From the NCBI RefSeq assembly GCF_034067285.1, contig NZ_CP139286.1:1488001-1552000 (forward strand): a DNA stretch of 64,000 nucleotides, written 5' to 3'. The notes beneath the pieces were generated by a model, which worked only from the letters and a program-made list of their open reading frames with translations, was not told the DNA's origin and did no database searches. Positions within the stretch are counted from its first letter, which is position 1, and each line of letters starts with the position of its first letter. Shown piece after piece: positions 45,870 to 60,835 of this stretch. Made by a program: the position numbers and the translations under genes. This DNA comes from Acinetobacter pittii (lineage in GTDB: Bacteria; Pseudomonadota; Gammaproteobacteria; Pseudomonadales; Moraxellaceae).

Positions 45870-46925
45870 ATGAATGCCCTAAATACTTTACTGACTCAAA
45901 CCAATACAAAAGAAACACCAGTTAGTTTACCTATACAGTTAAAAGCGAAATATCCGCTTGCACACACTTTCGCACGTCAAATTGCCGAACACCGTCAAAT
46001 TATTCAAAATATTCTTAACGGCAAAGATCATCGTCTAATGGTAATTACAGGGCCTTGTTCAATTCATGATCCAGTCGCGGTACTTGAATACGCTGAAAAA
46101 CTGCAAAAACTACAAGAAAAAATAAAAGATCAAATTTTTATCGTAATGCGCACATACATTGAAAAGCCACGCACAACTGTGGGCTGGAAGGGTTTCATGT
46201 ATGATCCAAATTTAGATGGTTCATCAAATTTACAACTTGGTTTAGAAAAGTCTCGTGAACTGTACCTACAAATTATTGAAAAAGGTTTGCCAATTGCGAG
46301 TGAAATTTTAAGCCCAATGGCAACTGGGTATTTTGATGATTTATTGGCTTGGGGGGCAATTGGTGCTCGTACCAGTGAGTCTCAGATTCACCGTGAGATC
46401 TCAAGTCATATGCCATACAGTATTGGTTTTAAGAATGGCACTGATGGTTCTATTCAGATTGCATTAGATGCGATTCAGTCAGCACAAAATGAACATCAAT
46501 TTTTAGGTATGAACCAACAAGGCTTGCCTTCAGTGATTCAGAGTGCTGGCAACCCATTACCGCACTTGATCTTGCGTGGAGCAAATCATGGTCCAAACTA
46601 TGATTTAGCTTCAATTCAGGCGATAGGCGAAAAGTACAAACAAAATCTACCTGCACTGGTGATAGATTGTAGTCATGGTAATAGTGGCAAAGATCCGTTG
46701 CGTCAGCCGGAAGTATTACAGCAAATCGTTGCTGAACGTTTAAAAACACAAGTTAGAGGGGTCATGATTGAAAGTCATTTGGTTGATGGTAATCAAAAGA
46801 TTTCTTGTGAGATGACTTATGGCCAGTCAGTAACCGATGGTTGCTTAGGGTGGGAAAAAACAGAGCAACTTTTGTTAAGTGTATCTGAGCAATTAAAAGC
46901 AAAAGTGTTAGCCCATTCCGCTTAA
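45870..46925 (+). CDS. aroG: 3-deoxy-7-phosphoheptulonate (DAHP) synthase, type I
   Basis: First enzyme of the shikimate pathway, joining PEP and erythrose 4-phosphate. The 351 residues match the AroF/G/H family: VITGPCSIHDPVAVLEYA, RTYIEKPRTTVGWKGFMYDP (PEP/E4P site), GARTSESQIHRE, GFKNGTDG, LRGANHGPNY and DCSHGNSGKD with metal and substrate residues. Which of the three isozymes (Tyr-, Phe- or Trp-inhibited) it corresponds to cannot be read by eye, so the symbol is approximate. Regulated by the two-part leader upstream. AAGGA is 7 bases before the ATG. Confidence 0.92.
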   Translation: MNALNTLLTQTNTKETPVSLPIQLKAKYPLAHTFARQIAEHRQIIQNILNGKDHRLMVITGPCSIHDPVAVLEYAEKLQKLQEKIKDQIFIVMRTYIEKPRTTVGWKGFMYDPNLDGSSNLQLGLEKSRELYLQIIEKGLPIASEILSPMATGYFDDLLAWGAIGARTSESQIHREISSHMPYSIGFKNGTDGSIQIALDAIQSAQNEHQFLGMNQQGLPSVIQSAGNPLPHLILRGANHGPNYDLASIQAIGEKYKQNLPALVIDCSHGNSGKDPLRQPEVLQQIVAERLKTQVRGVMIESHLVDGNQKISCEMTYGQSVTDGCLGWEKTEQLLLSVSEQLKAKVLAHSA

Positions 46926-46942
46926 TTATTTATTGATGTAAA

Positions 46943-46974
46943 AAAGGGATCTGTAAGTAGATCCCTTTATTTTT
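46943..46974. terminator. Bidirectional terminator after the DAHP synthase gene
   Basis: Stem AAAGGGATCT / AGATCCCTTT with a 6-base loop; T run on both strands; between convergent genes. Confidence 0.88.
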
Positions 46975-47891
46975 TAAGAAGCATGCTTGAGTTCGGATAA
47001 GAATGTAGTGATTTCATTTCCAAACTTTTTAGGCTCGGTTAATAGAGGTGTATGGCCTGAGCGTTCAAAATATATTGCTTTTGCATGTTCAACACTATGG
47101 GCAATCAGTGTTTGCCCAGTTTCTGGATAAAGTGTCGAATTGCGACCAATAAAGAAGGTGGTTGGACATGCTAATTGCTGAATCGCTTCGCGATAATCTT
47201 CATTGTGATAAAGATAATTTTCCACATACCAAAACAAGTAATCCAAACGTTGAATGGGTAATAAATATTTTTGTAGAAAAGGCTGTTTCAAAGCTGTTTT
47301 AAAAACTAAAGGACTAAATGGGTTACTACTTTGTAGTTCAATAAAATCTACCCAAAGACGGACCAGTTCTTGCCGATCTGGAAGCGATAGCTCATAAAGA
47401 TATTTGGCATTTTTATGCTTTGCTAATAATTGATAGATATCATTTAATAATTGTTTGAACTGAGTGTGAAGAGGGCCAAATAAACCATATTCCCAAGTTG
47501 AATCTACTGATATCTTTGGTGTCTGATCAATATGTAAATAAGCTTTTAACTGCTGAGCCAGTTGAGCGTGTTTCATGCCGTGCATGGCAGTTGTCGCGCC
47601 CATTGAATAACCCATCAAGATAAAGTTATTAAGTTTTAATTGATCTATTAAATGAGCAACGTCTTGCCAATGGCTAGAAATTGCATCTTGCTGGGGAATC
47701 GCACAATTTTTTGAACCACCGAATCCGCGCCAGTCTGGAATAATAAATTCATATTCTTTGCGGTTTGCATAAATAAAAGGTAGCCACTGCCAACTTTGCA
47801 TGCCAAGGCCAGATAAAACCAAAACAGGCTCACCACGACCAATACGACGTACAAATAAATTTTCCCGATCGGGCATGGTGTAATACGGCAT
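46974..47891 (-). CDS. Alpha/beta-fold hydrolase
   Basis: A 305-residue hydrolase with LVLSGLGMQSWQW (oxyanion loop), IPDWRGFGGSKN, nucleophile elbow LMGYSMGATTAMHG (Ser96), and a terminal RSGHTPLL His. There is no signal peptide. It starts 2 bases downstream of the padR stop, so the regulator and hydrolase form a two-gene operon divergent from fadH. A role in ester or lipid turnover is inferred from the neighbours. Confidence 0.85.
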   Translation of the reverse strand: MPYYTMPDRENLFVRRIGRGEPVLVLSGLGMQSWQWLPFIYANRKEYEFIIPDWRGFGGSKNCAIPQQDAISSHWQDVAHLIDQLKLNNFILMGYSMGATTAMHGMKHAQLAQQLKAYLHIDQTPKISVDSTWEYGLFGPLHTQFKQLLNDIYQLLAKHKNAKYLYELSLPDRQELVRLWVDFIELQSSNPFSPLVFKTALKQPFLQKYLLPIQRLDYLFWYVENYLYHNEDYREAIQQLACPTTFFIGRNSTLYPETGQTLIAHSVEHAKAIYFERSGHTPLLTEPKKFGNEITTFLSELKHAS

Positions 47892-47893
47892 GG

Positions 47894-48454
47894 CTATTCT
47901 CCAGATGCGTTATCTTGGGCAAAGCGTTTTAATTGAGGGATGACTTGTTCCAACCATTTGATCCATTCACTTTCCATCGTAATCCCAAGTTCTAAGATCA
48001 TTTTGTGGATATATAACACACGGTCATTTAGATCATCGCTGTCTTTAAAATCTTTATCATAAATACTTTGATAAAGTTTAAGCTTCTCTTGATGTAAACC
48101 AAGATGTCTTAACAGTTCAGGTAATATCTGATTATTGCTCAATTGTGCTTCAGCACGCAATCTAACCATTAAATCATCACGAAGCTGGGCAGGTTCACTT
48201 TGTTGAGTCATCCATGAAGCCAGTTCGATACGTCCCAGTTGTTCAACCTGATAGGTTTTTTTTCGGCCATTGTCCATTTCATTTTCTAAAGTGGAAACCC
48301 AGCCTTTTTTAAGCATGTTATTGAGTTCACGATAAATTTGCTGGTGAGTGGCATTCCAGAAAAAGCCCATTGAGCGGTCAAAGCGGCGGGCGAGTTCAAA
48401 CCCTGTACTTGGACGTTCAAGCAAGCTGGTCAATAAAACATGAGGAAGTGACAT
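47894..48454 (-). CDS. PadR-family transcriptional regulator
   Basis: From ATG 48454 the product is 186 residues. The N-terminal winged helix is typical of PadR: SLPHVLLTSLLERPSTGFEL, RFDRSMGFFWNATHQQIYREL and KKGWVSTL. The C-terminal half is the helical dimerisation domain of the longer PadR subgroup (VirR-like). The frame is open another 18 codons, but those overlap the palindromic operator and lack a start signal. It most likely represses itself and the divergent fadH via the two palindromes between them. Confidence 0.88.
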   Translation of the reverse strand: MSLPHVLLTSLLERPSTGFELARRFDRSMGFFWNATHQQIYRELNNMLKKGWVSTLENEMDNGRKKTYQVEQLGRIELASWMTQQSEPAQLRDDLMVRLRAEAQLSNNQILPELLRHLGLHQEKLKLYQSIYDKDFKDSDDLNDRVLYIHKMILELGITMESEWIKWLEQVIPQLKRFAQDNASGE

Positions 48455-48497
48455 GGCAATCCAGTTTGTAAGCAAAAGTAAAGTGTGACTCATGAGA

Positions 48498-48517
48498 TTA
48501 TGCAACATGTTGCATAA
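48498..48517. promoter_or_regulatory. Palindromic operator 1 (padR side)
   Basis: TTATGCAACATGTTGCATAA is a perfect 20-bp palindrome, 44 bp upstream of the padR start, with the same core as operator 2. Confidence 0.75.
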
Positions 48518-50614
<2,097 letters not shown>

Positions 50615-50685
50615 ATTTTAGCTGGGCATTTCTTTTAAAGAGAAATGTCCATTAATTCATTAGTAAATTATAGGATGGAAAAACA

Positions 50686-51093
50686 ATGGTACTTGAAACT
50701 ACAAAACAGTCTTTAGAAAAATGGCATCAAATGGTTCAAGCCGGTAATTTATCAGATCTAAATGATTTGCTGGCAGATGATGTAGTTTTTCGCTCACCAG
50801 TTGCTTACAAACCTTATGAAGGAAAACAGGTTGTTTTCTTCATTCTTACCAATGTCATCCAAGTGTTCGAAAACTTTACCTATCATCGGGAGTTCTATAC
50901 AGAAGATGGTGAAAATGTAGTACTTGAGTTTAGTGCCAATGTCAGTGGAAAATCATTAAAAGGTATTGATATGATCCGTTTTAATAACGAGGGCAAGATT
51001 ATTGATTTTGAAGTAATGATCCGTCCAATGAGTGGCTTAGCAGCATTGGCTGAACAAATGGGTATAAGAATTGCCAAGTTTCAACCCCAATAA
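50686..51093 (+). CDS. SnoaL/NTF2-like protein
   Basis: A 135-residue protein with the cone-shaped NTF2 fold pattern: LEKWHQMVQAGNLSDLNDLLADDVVFRSPV at the N-terminus, then YEGKQVVFFILTNVIQVFENFTYHREF and IDFEVMIRPMSGLAALAEQMG. Such domains form small isomerase, hydrolase or binding proteins. It is 70 bases downstream of fadH on the same strand and begins a run of three small genes that may be co-transcribed. Substrate unknown. Confidence 0.8.
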   Translation: MVLETTKQSLEKWHQMVQAGNLSDLNDLLADDVVFRSPVAYKPYEGKQVVFFILTNVIQVFENFTYHREFYTEDGENVVLEFSANVSGKSLKGIDMIRFNNEGKIIDFEVMIRPMSGLAALAEQMGIRIAKFQPQ

Positions 51094-51131
51094 TTTTAGT
51101 AAATAGCCTAAGTAATATAGAGATCAATAAA

Positions 51132-51848
51132 ATGTGGTTAAAGCTTTCAACTGTTGCATTGTTGCCTGTCCTTTTTGTGCAGGGAACAAAGGTTCGTAAG
51201 AATACACCACGCTTGCTAGAAGCCAGTGGTGAAAGAGAAGGCATAGTGGGTAAGGGAAAACCCTTATCATTACTTATTTTGGGAGATTCTGCTGCTGCAG
51301 GTGTTGGAGTTGAAACCCAAAAAGATGCTTTATCTGGTGCTATTATTTCTGAATTGCAGAATCAATATTCAATACGCTGGAAACTACATGCAAAAACAGG
51401 TGATACAACCAAGCAAGTTTTCCAAGCGGTACAGCATTTAGAGCAACAGAGTTACGATGTGGTTGTTACATCGATCGGGGTTAATGATGTCACCAAACTT
51501 ACCTCAGCAAGTTCATGGATAAAACAACAAAAACAATTATTTCAATATATACAGGCACGTTTTCAGCCTAAACTCATTATTGTGTCTGGTGTTCCGCCAA
51601 TGCAACATTTTCCAGCTTTATCCAATCCATTGGCTTGGTTGTTTGGAAAATATGCGGAAAAAATGAATCAGACACTAGATAAATGGTTAGAATCACAAAA
51701 CCAATTTAGATTCATTCAATATGATATTGAGAGTTTTCAAGCGATGAATTTGCCTATGGCAAGTGATGGCTTTCATCCGAGTAAAGAAATTTATGCAATT
51801 TGGGGACAGCAGGTTGCAGCATTAGTGCGGCAATCATTTAACTCATAA
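51132..51848 (+). CDS. SGNH/GDSL-family esterase
   Basis: A 238-residue lipase/esterase of the SGNH fold. Block I LLILGDSAAAGVG has the nucleophile Ser53, block III SIGVNDVT the Asn, and block V SDGFHPS the catalytic Asp and His. The N-terminal hydrophobic stretch (LSTVALLPVLFVQG) suggests membrane anchoring or export. It lies between the NTF2-like and the ABHD-type genes. Substrate unknown; the cluster suggests lipid esters. Confidence 0.88.
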   Translation: MWLKLSTVALLPVLFVQGTKVRKNTPRLLEASGEREGIVGKGKPLSLLILGDSAAAGVGVETQKDALSGAIISELQNQYSIRWKLHAKTGDTTKQVFQAVQHLEQQSYDVVVTSIGVNDVTKLTSASSWIKQQKQLFQYIQARFQPKLIIVSGVPPMQHFPALSNPLAWLFGKYAEKMNQTLDKWLESQNQFRFIQYDIESFQAMNLPMASDGFHPSKEIYAIWGQQVAALVRQSFNS

Positions 51849-51861
51849 TCAGAGGTCGTGA

Positions 51862-52962
51862 TTGGAAATGGGCATATCTACTTTAAATAAAATTAAAGCT
51901 TTCGGTTCGGAATTGTTTGATTCAGTATTAGGTGCTGAACAACCAAAAATCTATTATGATCCAAATGGGAAAATAAAAGATATTCTAGATAAATTGCCCC
52001 AGCTCAAGCAAAAATATCGTCCTACACCGTGGTTAAGCAATAATCATGTTCATCTTTTGTACTTTGATATTATTAGAAAAAAAACCATTAAACTTGAATA
52101 TGATCGAATTGATCAGCTCACCATGAAAGATGGTGGCGTAACTGCCATCGCGTGGTATGGGTATGATCTCCCTGCAGATACTCCAACAGTTGTTATTATG
52201 CATACCATTACGGGAACTCCTGAAAGTATGCGTGAACTTGTGAAAGATATACATCATTATACGGGTTGGAGAATAGCGCTATGCTTACGCCGTGGGCATG
52301 CTGGTTTACCTATGCCTGTACCACAGATCTCTCTTTTTGGGTCAACGAGCGATCTTAAAGAGCAACTTGCACATATCCAAAACCTGTTTCCAAAATCAGA
52401 TTTATACGCCGTAGGTTCCTCTGCGGGAACAGGGTTATTGGTTCGTTATTTGGGTGAGCAAGGCGCAGATACACCATTTAAAGCTGCTTTTGCAATGTGT
52501 CCAGGCTACAACACGGAGATTGGCTTTAAGAATGTTCATCCGTTTTATAGCAAAATGATGACCAAAAAGTTATTTAAATATTTTATTCATCCTTATCAAA
52601 CTACATGGAACCAACTTTCTTCTATAGAGAAAGTTCTAGCGACCACAAGTCTAGAAGAATTTGAAAAAGAATATTTTGAAATGGCTGGCTTTGAGGATTA
52701 TCAAAGTTATTGCCAAGCTATTAATCCAATTTATGTATTTGAGAATGTCAAAATTCCATTGATGATTCTTAATGCTGAGGATGATCCGGTCTGTTCTATT
52801 AAAAATTTGGAGCCTTATAAAGAAACGATTCAGCAAATGAGTAATATTGCGGTAATCACTACAAAAAAAGGAAGTCATTGTGGCTTCTATGAAGGTTGGA
52901 AAAGTACTTCATGGGCTGCCAAATTAATATCAAATTATTTTATGGTCGAACATAAGCAATAA
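51862..52962 (+). CDS. YheT/ABHD1-3-type alpha/beta hydrolase
   Basis: About 366 residues. The order PTVVIMHTITGTPESMRELV, WRIALCLRRGHAGLPM and YAVGSSAGTGLLVRYLGEQG (nucleophile Ser187), later LNAEDDPVCS and the terminal KGSHCGFYEGW with the catalytic His, is that of the YheT/EMB8/ABHD3 subgroup acting on lipid esters. AGAGG is 6 bases before TTG 51862; ATG 51868 is an alternative. Starts 13 bases after the SGNH gene, so very likely co-transcribed. Confidence 0.85.
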   Translation: MEMGISTLNKIKAFGSELFDSVLGAEQPKIYYDPNGKIKDILDKLPQLKQKYRPTPWLSNNHVHLLYFDIIRKKTIKLEYDRIDQLTMKDGGVTAIAWYGYDLPADTPTVVIMHTITGTPESMRELVKDIHHYTGWRIALCLRRGHAGLPMPVPQISLFGSTSDLKEQLAHIQNLFPKSDLYAVGSSAGTGLLVRYLGEQGADTPFKAAFAMCPGYNTEIGFKNVHPFYSKMMTKKLFKYFIHPYQTTWNQLSSIEKVLATTSLEEFEKEYFEMAGFEDYQSYCQAINPIYVFENVKIPLMILNAEDDPVCSIKNLEPYKETIQQMSNIAVITTKKGSHCGFYEGWKSTSWAAKLISNYFMVEHKQ

Positions 52963-52985
52963 CGGTAAATTTGCAATAAATTAAA

Positions 52986-53012
52986 TAAAGCCCATTCAAT
53001 AGATGGGCTTTA
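52986..53012. terminator. Hairpin between convergent hydrolase genes
   Basis: Ten-bp stem TAAAGCCCAT / ATGGGCTTTA with a 7-base loop; T tracts are short on both strands. Confidence 0.6.
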
Positions 53013-53025
53013 TGATTTTATTTGG

Positions 53026-53871
53026 TCAAGATAAAAGTAAATTGGGATCTTTTAGTCCAATTTTGATTTTCGTGCTGGCAACGAGGTCTTTTTCGTCTGT
53101 CTGATTAGGATGAAAATCAAAGCGATAATAATCAAAAAATTTAGGGGTCAATGCTCTATATTGTTTACTAGCAAAACTAAAGAACTTACGCCAAGATTTA
53201 AAATTGAGAAGCTGATGATCTCGCTTCATTAAAATAAATTGATAAATTGTTGAAAAGCCCGTAATTAAAAATAAACTTAAAGTAAAAACTGTAATGCGCG
53301 GAAGGTAGGCGCTTAAGCCGCTTCCATATAAATGTTGATAGAGATCAAAGGCAACAGTTTTATGTTCTGTTTCTTCAATACTGTGCCATAGCCACAAATT
53401 ACGTATAGTTGAGTCGGTCATTAACTCATTAACAGATTCCATCATGCTAACCACGAGTACTGCTGTGTAGTGTTCTAGACCTACGGTTACAAGCAAATTC
53501 CATTTTTTACTAAAAACTTTTTCAATCGTTTTTAAAACGATGCCAGTTACTTTTTCTAAAGATTGAGGATCTAAGCCATATTGCTGTGCACTTACATGAA
53601 AAGCATGATGTTCTTTAGAGTGCATAGCTTCTTGGCCAATAAAAGCACTGATTTCACGATCTAAGATTTCATTCGACTTTGCTTTTGCGCGTAAAGCTCG
53701 AACAGAGCGAACGAAATATGATTCACCTTCAGGAAACAACGTAGATAAACCCGTAAAATAGTGGGTGAAAGTTGGTTCGTTATTACACCAATAACGAGGT
53801 GTATTTTCAAAATTATAGTCCATACGACGGACCGGAAACGAGGCAGGCACACGGTTTAATACAGTATTCAT
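53026..53871 (-). CDS. Predicted metal-dependent hydrolase (PF10118 type)
   Basis: From ATG 53871 (GGAG 6 bases upstream) a 281-residue protein. It has the ferritin-like di-metal pattern of the PF10118 family: EISAFIGQEAMHSKEHHAFH, LEHYTAVLVVSMM and WLWHSIEETEHKTVAFDLY supply paired Glu and His ligands. A membrane helix (ITVFTLSLFLITGFSTIYQF) follows. These proteins occur near fatty-acid and sterol-type genes, and the function is not settled. It fits the lipid theme of 47-54 kb but is not in the same operon. Confidence 0.82.
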   Translation of the reverse strand: MNTVLNRVPASFPVRRMDYNFENTPRYWCNNEPTFTHYFTGLSTLFPEGESYFVRSVRALRAKAKSNEILDREISAFIGQEAMHSKEHHAFHVSAQQYGLDPQSLEKVTGIVLKTIEKVFSKKWNLLVTVGLEHYTAVLVVSMMESVNELMTDSTIRNLWLWHSIEETEHKTVAFDLYQHLYGSGLSAYLPRITVFTLSLFLITGFSTIYQFILMKRDHQLLNFKSWRKFFSFASKQYRALTPKFFDYYRFDFHPNQTDEKDLVASTKIKIGLKDPNLLLS

Positions 53872-54066
53872 TTTAAGCTCCAATCTTCTTTTAATTAGGG
53901 TTCCAAAAAGGAACTTGATAAAAAACTACATCGCTCTATATCTATCGTCAATGCTTTTTGGGGTCGAAAAAGTAGATTGTCCCTAATTGATATCTAAGAA
54001 AACTTTAAAGATAAATAGAAAGAAAAATTAAAACTTATTACTGAATTGATAATTTGAATAATAATT

Positions 54067-54097
54067 AAAAAGCCCAAACCGATGGTTCAATTTGGGC
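54067..54097 (-). terminator. Terminator of the Pro/Lys-rich lipoprotein gene
   Basis: Stem GCCCAAA / TTTGGGC enclosing an inner ACC/GGT pairing; five T follow on the minus strand. Confidence 0.75.
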
Positions 54098-54113
54098 ATA
54101 TTCGAGAACGAAC

Positions 54114-54614
54114 TTAGTTTTTAAGCGCTGGAGTAGCAGCAGCAATTGCAGCGGCAACAGCATCATCTTCAGTTTGAGATGGTTCAGCAGGCTTAGCTGG
54201 TTTTGACTGAATCTTTTCAGGTTTTGGCTCTGCTTTTGGCTCAGGCTTAGGTTCAGGTTTTGGCTCAGGCTTAGGTTCAGGTTTTGGTTTCGGCTCTACT
54301 TTAGGTTGCTCAGAAACTGTTGTTTGTGAACCTTGATCAGGTTGGGCAGGGCGAGTTTCACGGCGAATTTCAGTTGTCGTATTCGCTGTTTCTTCACGGT
54401 GAACTTCAACTTGCGGTGGTTCCTGAGTTTGAGCTTCTTCAGTTTGCACACTTTCTAAAGACTCAAATTTTGCAGGTTCAGCAGGTTTAGGTTCTGAAAC
54501 AGCAGTTTCAACCTTTTCTTGCTCTTCTTCTTTGGGTGTTTCTTTTTTGACACATGCGGTTAACAATAGTCCAGCAGCAATTGCAGCACAGATTAAAAGT
54601 TTTTTATTTGCCAT
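54114..54614 (-). CDS. Pro/Lys/Glu-rich repeat lipoprotein
   Basis: From ATG 54614 a 166-residue lipoprotein: KLLICAAIAAGLLLTAC gives the lipobox. The mature chain is low-complexity, acidic and Pro-rich, with a PEPKPEPKPEPKPEP tract at about 107-127 encoded by imperfect GGTTCAGGTTTTGGCTCA-type DNA repeats, then an Ala-rich tail (DDAVAAAIAAATPALKN). Rigid Pro-Lys/Glu rods of this kind span the periplasm in TonB-like proteins. There is no catalytic domain. Function unknown. Confidence 0.75.
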   Translation of the reverse strand: MANKKLLICAAIAAGLLLTACVKKETPKEEEQEKVETAVSEPKPAEPAKFESLESVQTEEAQTQEPPQVEVHREETANTTTEIRRETRPAQPDQGSQTTVSEQPKVEPKPKPEPKPEPKPEPKPEPKAEPKPEKIQSKPAKPAEPSQTEDDAVAAAIAAATPALKN

Positions 54615-54771
54615 TGTCCTAAACAACATTTAATTGAGGAGTTGGCATTATAACAGCAAAAGAGAATGAAAAAATCATGTGAGATTGACCTAATTTTTTA
54701 TTAAAAATGCTGATAGAATAGCCAGTTGTTTAATGATCTTTGAATTGATGCGGTTTGACTTTGCTTTATAG

Positions 54772-56475
<1,704 letters not shown>

Positions 56476-56505
56476 TGCGATTTTAAATAAACTGGGAAAG
56501 TTTAA

Positions 56506-57363
<858 letters not shown>

Positions 57364-57375
57364 GTTGTTTTATAA

Positions 57376-58716
<1,341 letters not shown>

Positions 58717-58756
58717 TCTTTAAATAAAAAGTTAAAATTAATTTTTTAACATTTTG

Positions 58757-58799
58757 AAGGTGCTTTTTTCTGTTTTTAATAGGAAATAGCACCTTTTTT
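58757..58799. terminator. Terminator of eno (shared)
   Basis: Eight-bp stem AAGGTGCT / AGCACCTT with a long loop, then six T on the plus strand; it lies between convergent genes. Confidence 0.75.
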
Positions 58800-58800
58800 A

Positions 58801-59478
58801 TTATCCTAATCGGCGTGTTTTCAAAGATTCAGCCCAACTATGATGTTTGCAGCGGATACATTCTTGATCAATCTTGTTTAAAATTTTAGTTTCACCACAT
58901 TTCATACATGAATAAAAAGTATTAAGTTTAAGTACATCGGCTTTACAGTAGGCGTCAGGGAATAATGGCAGGCCCCATCTGACATCTTCATCCTCATAAT
59001 AAAGTAAGCTCAAAATGCCGTCGGATTCCAACAAAGCTGTTCTCACTTGCCCAAGATGTTCAACATTTTGCTGACGCATTTCCGAGAAAAATTCATCATG
59101 TGAATATGTTTGTTTCTGGAAATCTTTGTAGACTAAAAGACCTTCTTTAACTACACATAAAGCTTTCCCTTCCAGTAAATCCTCAATTTTTTTATTCTTC
59201 ACCATGGCCCAGGTTACAAGTCGGTATAGAAAAAGAATAGCCATAAAAGCTACTAAAGCATGGGCAATAGGTAAGTCCTTAGTGAACATCGGGTCACCAG
59301 CGGCTGAACCTAAACATAAAATAATGGCAAGTTCAAAAAGTGAAAGCTGCCGAATTCCTCTTTTACCCGATAATCTTAAAAAACTGATAATAATAATAAA
59401 CATTACAAAACATCGAACTAAAATTTCTAAAACAAAGTTCCAGGTCGTATCGCCGATGAAAATATTAAAAAAATCCAT
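58801..59478 (-). CDS. DUF421 membrane protein with zinc-ribbon tail
   Basis: A 225-residue protein of the YetF/YcaP-like DUF421 type: three N-terminal spans (ILVRCFVMFIIIISFLRLSG; FELAIILCLGSAAGDPM; ALVAFMAILFLYRLVTWAMV) and a cytoplasmic domain (LLEGKALCVVKEGLLVYKD, LRQQNVEHLGQVRTALLE-type segment). The C-terminus adds CMKCGETK and CIRCKHH, a likely four-Cys zinc ribbon. AAGGAG precedes the ATG. Function unknown. It is the first gene of the block separating eno from ftsB. Confidence 0.8.
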   Translation of the reverse strand: MDFFNIFIGDTTWNFVLEILVRCFVMFIIIISFLRLSGKRGIRQLSLFELAIILCLGSAAGDPMFTKDLPIAHALVAFMAILFLYRLVTWAMVKNKKIEDLLEGKALCVVKEGLLVYKDFQKQTYSHDEFFSEMRQQNVEHLGQVRTALLESDGILSLLYYEDEDVRWGLPLFPDAYCKADVLKLNTFYSCMKCGETKILNKIDQECIRCKHHSWAESLKTRRLG

Positions 59479-59785
59479 TTTTTTCTCCTTATTAAAATAG
59501 TTAGAAGAAATCCTTGTAAAATTTTTACCAAAGTAAAAAATAAAAAAATATACATTTTAAGTAGTTATTAGTTAAAAATTAGAAATATATGTGATTTTGT
59601 ATGAATCTCACGTTGAAAAAAGATTTATGAAGGAAGTTGTAAAGTTGTGCGAGATAATATTTGCAAGAGAGCGGGGGAAGCATTAGAAACTCTATTCCAA
59701 AGCGTGCTTTCTTATTGTTAGATAAATTAAGCGGAATAACGGTGCAGGCTATAAATATGGTAGATCATAAGAATAAGAAGATCGA

Positions 59786-60466
59786 TTAATGACAATCAGA
59801 GGTATAAGGGATCGCGTCTAAACGTGTCTGAAAAATAGAAGAGTTCATAACGTTTTCATACATTTGCTGATATGTTTTTTTGTGATCTTCTATGTTGTGA
59901 TAATCGATAATTTCTTGGAGTTTATCTTTATATTCTATATGTCCAGCATGGAACATTGCTGCGTAGTGGCCCCATAAAGCATATTGATATCTCAAAGCAG
60001 CTTTGGGGATTAAATTTATCTCATTTAAGTAACTATTAGCGGTTTTTTCATAACATGCTTTTATTTCATGAGCATCTTTTTTCATTTTACTCAAGAAAAT
60101 ACATTGCATCTCTTGTAGCTTTGAACTTTCTGTTTTAGTGAGTATTTTTTCTGTGACGATATAAGCCTCATTTAGACAACCTAAATGTACAAGTATTTTA
60201 CGTTTAGTTTTTAAAATATTTAAGTTGTCATCACTAGATGGCATCTTTTTTAATAAAGTTTTTAATTTTAAATGAGCTGTGGCTTGGTCTTGTTTAGTAT
60301 TTAGTCCATAAATAATATCATTATATTCATATATATAAGTGTTAATTGGTTTATATTGCTTTTGAATATCCTCCATATAAATTATTTTTGATGGACTATC
60401 ATCTGTAGGATTATTACAAGCACTTAAACCTATGCTTACTAAAGAAAATACTAAAACTTTATACAC
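59786..60466 (-). CDS. Putative lipoprotein (226 aa), unknown function
   Basis: Starts at GTG 60466 with the lipoprotein signal VLVFSLVSIGLSAC. The mature chain is helical and Lys-rich, with paired TPR-like helices (LGCLNEAYIVTEKILTKTES; CYEKTANSYLNEINLIP) and several Cys (CLNEA, MQCIF, KACYEK, final TSDCH). No recognised family; no strong ribosome site. It stands alone, with 300-base gaps on either side (59479-59785 shows nothing else I can support). Confidence 0.6.
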   Translation of the reverse strand: MYKVLVFSLVSIGLSACNNPTDDSPSKIIYMEDIQKQYKPINTYIYEYNDIIYGLNTKQDQATAHLKLKTLLKKMPSSDDNLNILKTKRKILVHLGCLNEAYIVTEKILTKTESSKLQEMQCIFLSKMKKDAHEIKACYEKTANSYLNEINLIPKAALRYQYALWGHYAAMFHAGHIEYKDKLQEIIDYHNIEDHKKTYQQMYENVMNSSIFQTRLDAIPYTSDCH

Positions 60467-60714
60467 TACAACTTATACCTTTATTCTCTTTTATGAGATT
60501 TGAGAAGAATAATAAAATATAAAAGAAAATACTGTTTAGTTTGTTATTTTTGAGTTAGTCCTAAGACTATTCTAAACATTGTATTCATTAATCTGAGGAG
60601 TAATAAATTTAAAAGATCTGGGGATTAAGCAAGTTTGGTAGGGAATGAGGGATATAAATAATTAGAAATATTGATAATTTTTTCTACATAAATAGGAATA
60701 ATTATTAATATATT

Positions 60715-60734
60715 GTTGATAACAATTATCGTTC
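60715..60734 (+). promoter_or_regulatory. Fur-box-like site before the siderophore receptor
   Basis: TTGATAACAATTATCGTT contains GATAA-CAA-TTATC, close to the Fur consensus core, about 105 bases before the receptor ATG. It supports iron-repressed expression. Nothing else is evident in 60467-60835. Confidence 0.6.
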
Positions 60735-60835
60735 GTGTTAGTTTTTGTGCCGAACTTTTGCTGTTATGTAACAAATAAAAAGCAGTAAAAGACTAGGGAT
60801 CTCGCACAGCACACTCGTTATTATGGAATTTTCTT

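Noticed and set aside
54230..54300. Short tandem repeats considered as a CRISPR-like or satellite array
   Set aside because: The repeats are in frame and encode the PEPKP tract of a lipoprotein; there are no spacers.
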